A stretch of 64,000 nt of DNA. Origin: Candidatus Limosilactobacillus merdigallinarum (lineage in GTDB: Bacteria; Bacillota; Bacilli; Lactobacillales; Lactobacillaceae). The notes below the pieces were generated by a model. That model did no database searches. It was not told where the DNA came from and saw nothing but the letters and a program-made list of their open reading frames with translations. The DNA is taken from the NCBI GenBank assembly GCA_019114515.1, contig DXFH01000001.1, positions 62,001 through 126,000 of the forward strand. Reading direction: 5' to 3'. A program made the position numbers and the translations under genes. Within the stretch, counting starts at the first letter, position 1; each line of letters opens with the position of its first letter. Shown in pieces: positions 63,742-64,000 of the stretch.

Positions 63742-63770
63742 ATTATAAACTGCCGGCAGTCAATTTTAAA
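63742..63770 (-). promoter_or_regulatory. Promoter and palindromic operator of the three-gene defence operon
   Basis: Reverse strand: -35 TTTAAA (63765-63770), 17-nt spacer, -10 TATAAT (63742-63747). The spacer holds the perfect 12-bp palindrome ACTGCCGGCAGT (63749-63760), so a bound repressor would block RNA polymerase. Confidence 0.5.
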
Positions 63771-63850
63771 ATGATACACGCAAACAAAAACGAGGTATTC
63801 GCTTGTAGATTGACCATGACAGTCATTAAATGATGCGCCACAAAGCCTAA

Positions 63851-63997
63851 AAATCAGCTTGCACACTGGGGCTCAGTGGTGAGATTGTCGTAAGCGCAGA
63901 CTGCGCTTACGACAAGACCAAGCTTTGAGACAATAGAATCATTGGCTCAAAGTTGTGTCCGCCACGATCCAGCCCCAGAAACGGTGCAAGCTGGTTT
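63851..63997. repeat. Type 1 structured repeat, copy D
   Basis: Closing inverted repeat CAGCTTGCAC / GTGCAAGCTG (63855-63864, 63984-63993) and inner GGGGCT / AGCCCC. Inside: a perfect 15-bp hairpin TTGTCGTAAGCGCAG / CTGCGCTTACGACAA and a second, CTTTGAG / CTCAAAG. Together they make a three-way junction. It lies upstream of the defence operon. Confidence 0.78.
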
Positions 63998-64000
63998 AGT

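Noticed and set aside
1-64000. CRISPR array
   Set aside because: No regularly spaced short direct repeats or cas genes were seen.
1-64000. Prophage, insertion sequence or integrative element
   Set aside because: No integrase, transposase, terminase or capsid gene is recognisable in the ORF track.

Overview
The window reads as chromosome of a lactic acid bacterium of the family Lactobacillaceae. The evidence is strong AGGAGG-type ribosome sites with some GTG/TTG starts, CtsR, MprF, an L-box lysine riboswitch, a T-box, ECF-type FolT, a sucrose PTS with ScrB, and many lactobacillus-type MFS, VIT, PFL/UPF0210 and DUF4811/DUF4767 proteins. A heterofermentative Limosilactobacillus-like species is my best guess, but this is an inference from gene content only. 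I see no prophage, no insertion sequence and no CRISPR array.

Layout. 1-5 kb: start of ctsR, an alcohol dehydrogenase, an unknown basic protein, the UPF0210/ACT pair and five tRNA genes. 5-10.8 kb: deoxynucleoside kinase, a lysine permease under a lysine riboswitch, an acetyltransferase/hydrolase divergent pair, a PAP2 phosphatase and a split ThrE-type exporter. 11-17 kb: a metal and redox block made of a DtxR/MntR-like repressor, a CDF exporter, two VIT-family proteins, a universal stress protein and a cytoplasmic multicopper oxidase. 17-28 kb: CPBP protease, a frameshifted TauE/SafE permease, RNase J, drug-type MFS pumps with a MerR regulator, and a decayed Lsa-like ABC-F resistance gene that keeps its attenuator leader. 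28-43.5 kb: RluA, tRNA-Asp, MprF, PfpI, an esterase/MFS/UDG/fused-ThrE operon, cyclophilin, a sucrose PTS, a second alcohol dehydrogenase and ScrB. 43.5-57.7 kb: a YjeM-type permease, cell-wall serine enzymes, PAP2, MFS pumps, an alpha/beta-hydrolase pseudogene with two amber stops, a T-box-controlled M20 peptidase, a DUF4767 lipoprotein, FolT behind a structured leader and a TetR/hydrolase divergent pair. 58-63.7 kb: a compact three-gene operon coding for a TerB-domain protein, a BrxD-like ATPase and an Lhr-like helicase.

The most interesting unit is that last operon. Its gene content and order match the Shango anti-phage system, and are related to the BrxD/BrxHI pair of type 2 BREX. The TerB protein here carries an extra N-terminal MmcQ/YjbR-like domain. 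A perfect 12-bp palindrome lies inside the predicted promoter.

The second theme is structured intergenic DNA. Two dispersed repeat families are present: type 1, about 146 bp with a closing stem and two inner hairpins, and type 2, about 115 bp with a conserved hairpin followed by a variable one. One type 2 copy sits inside a type 1 copy. Other non-coding candidates are a FolT leader, a short RNA near 57.9 kb and an ABC-F attenuator. Domain and family assignments come from recognising the sequences, not from database searches.
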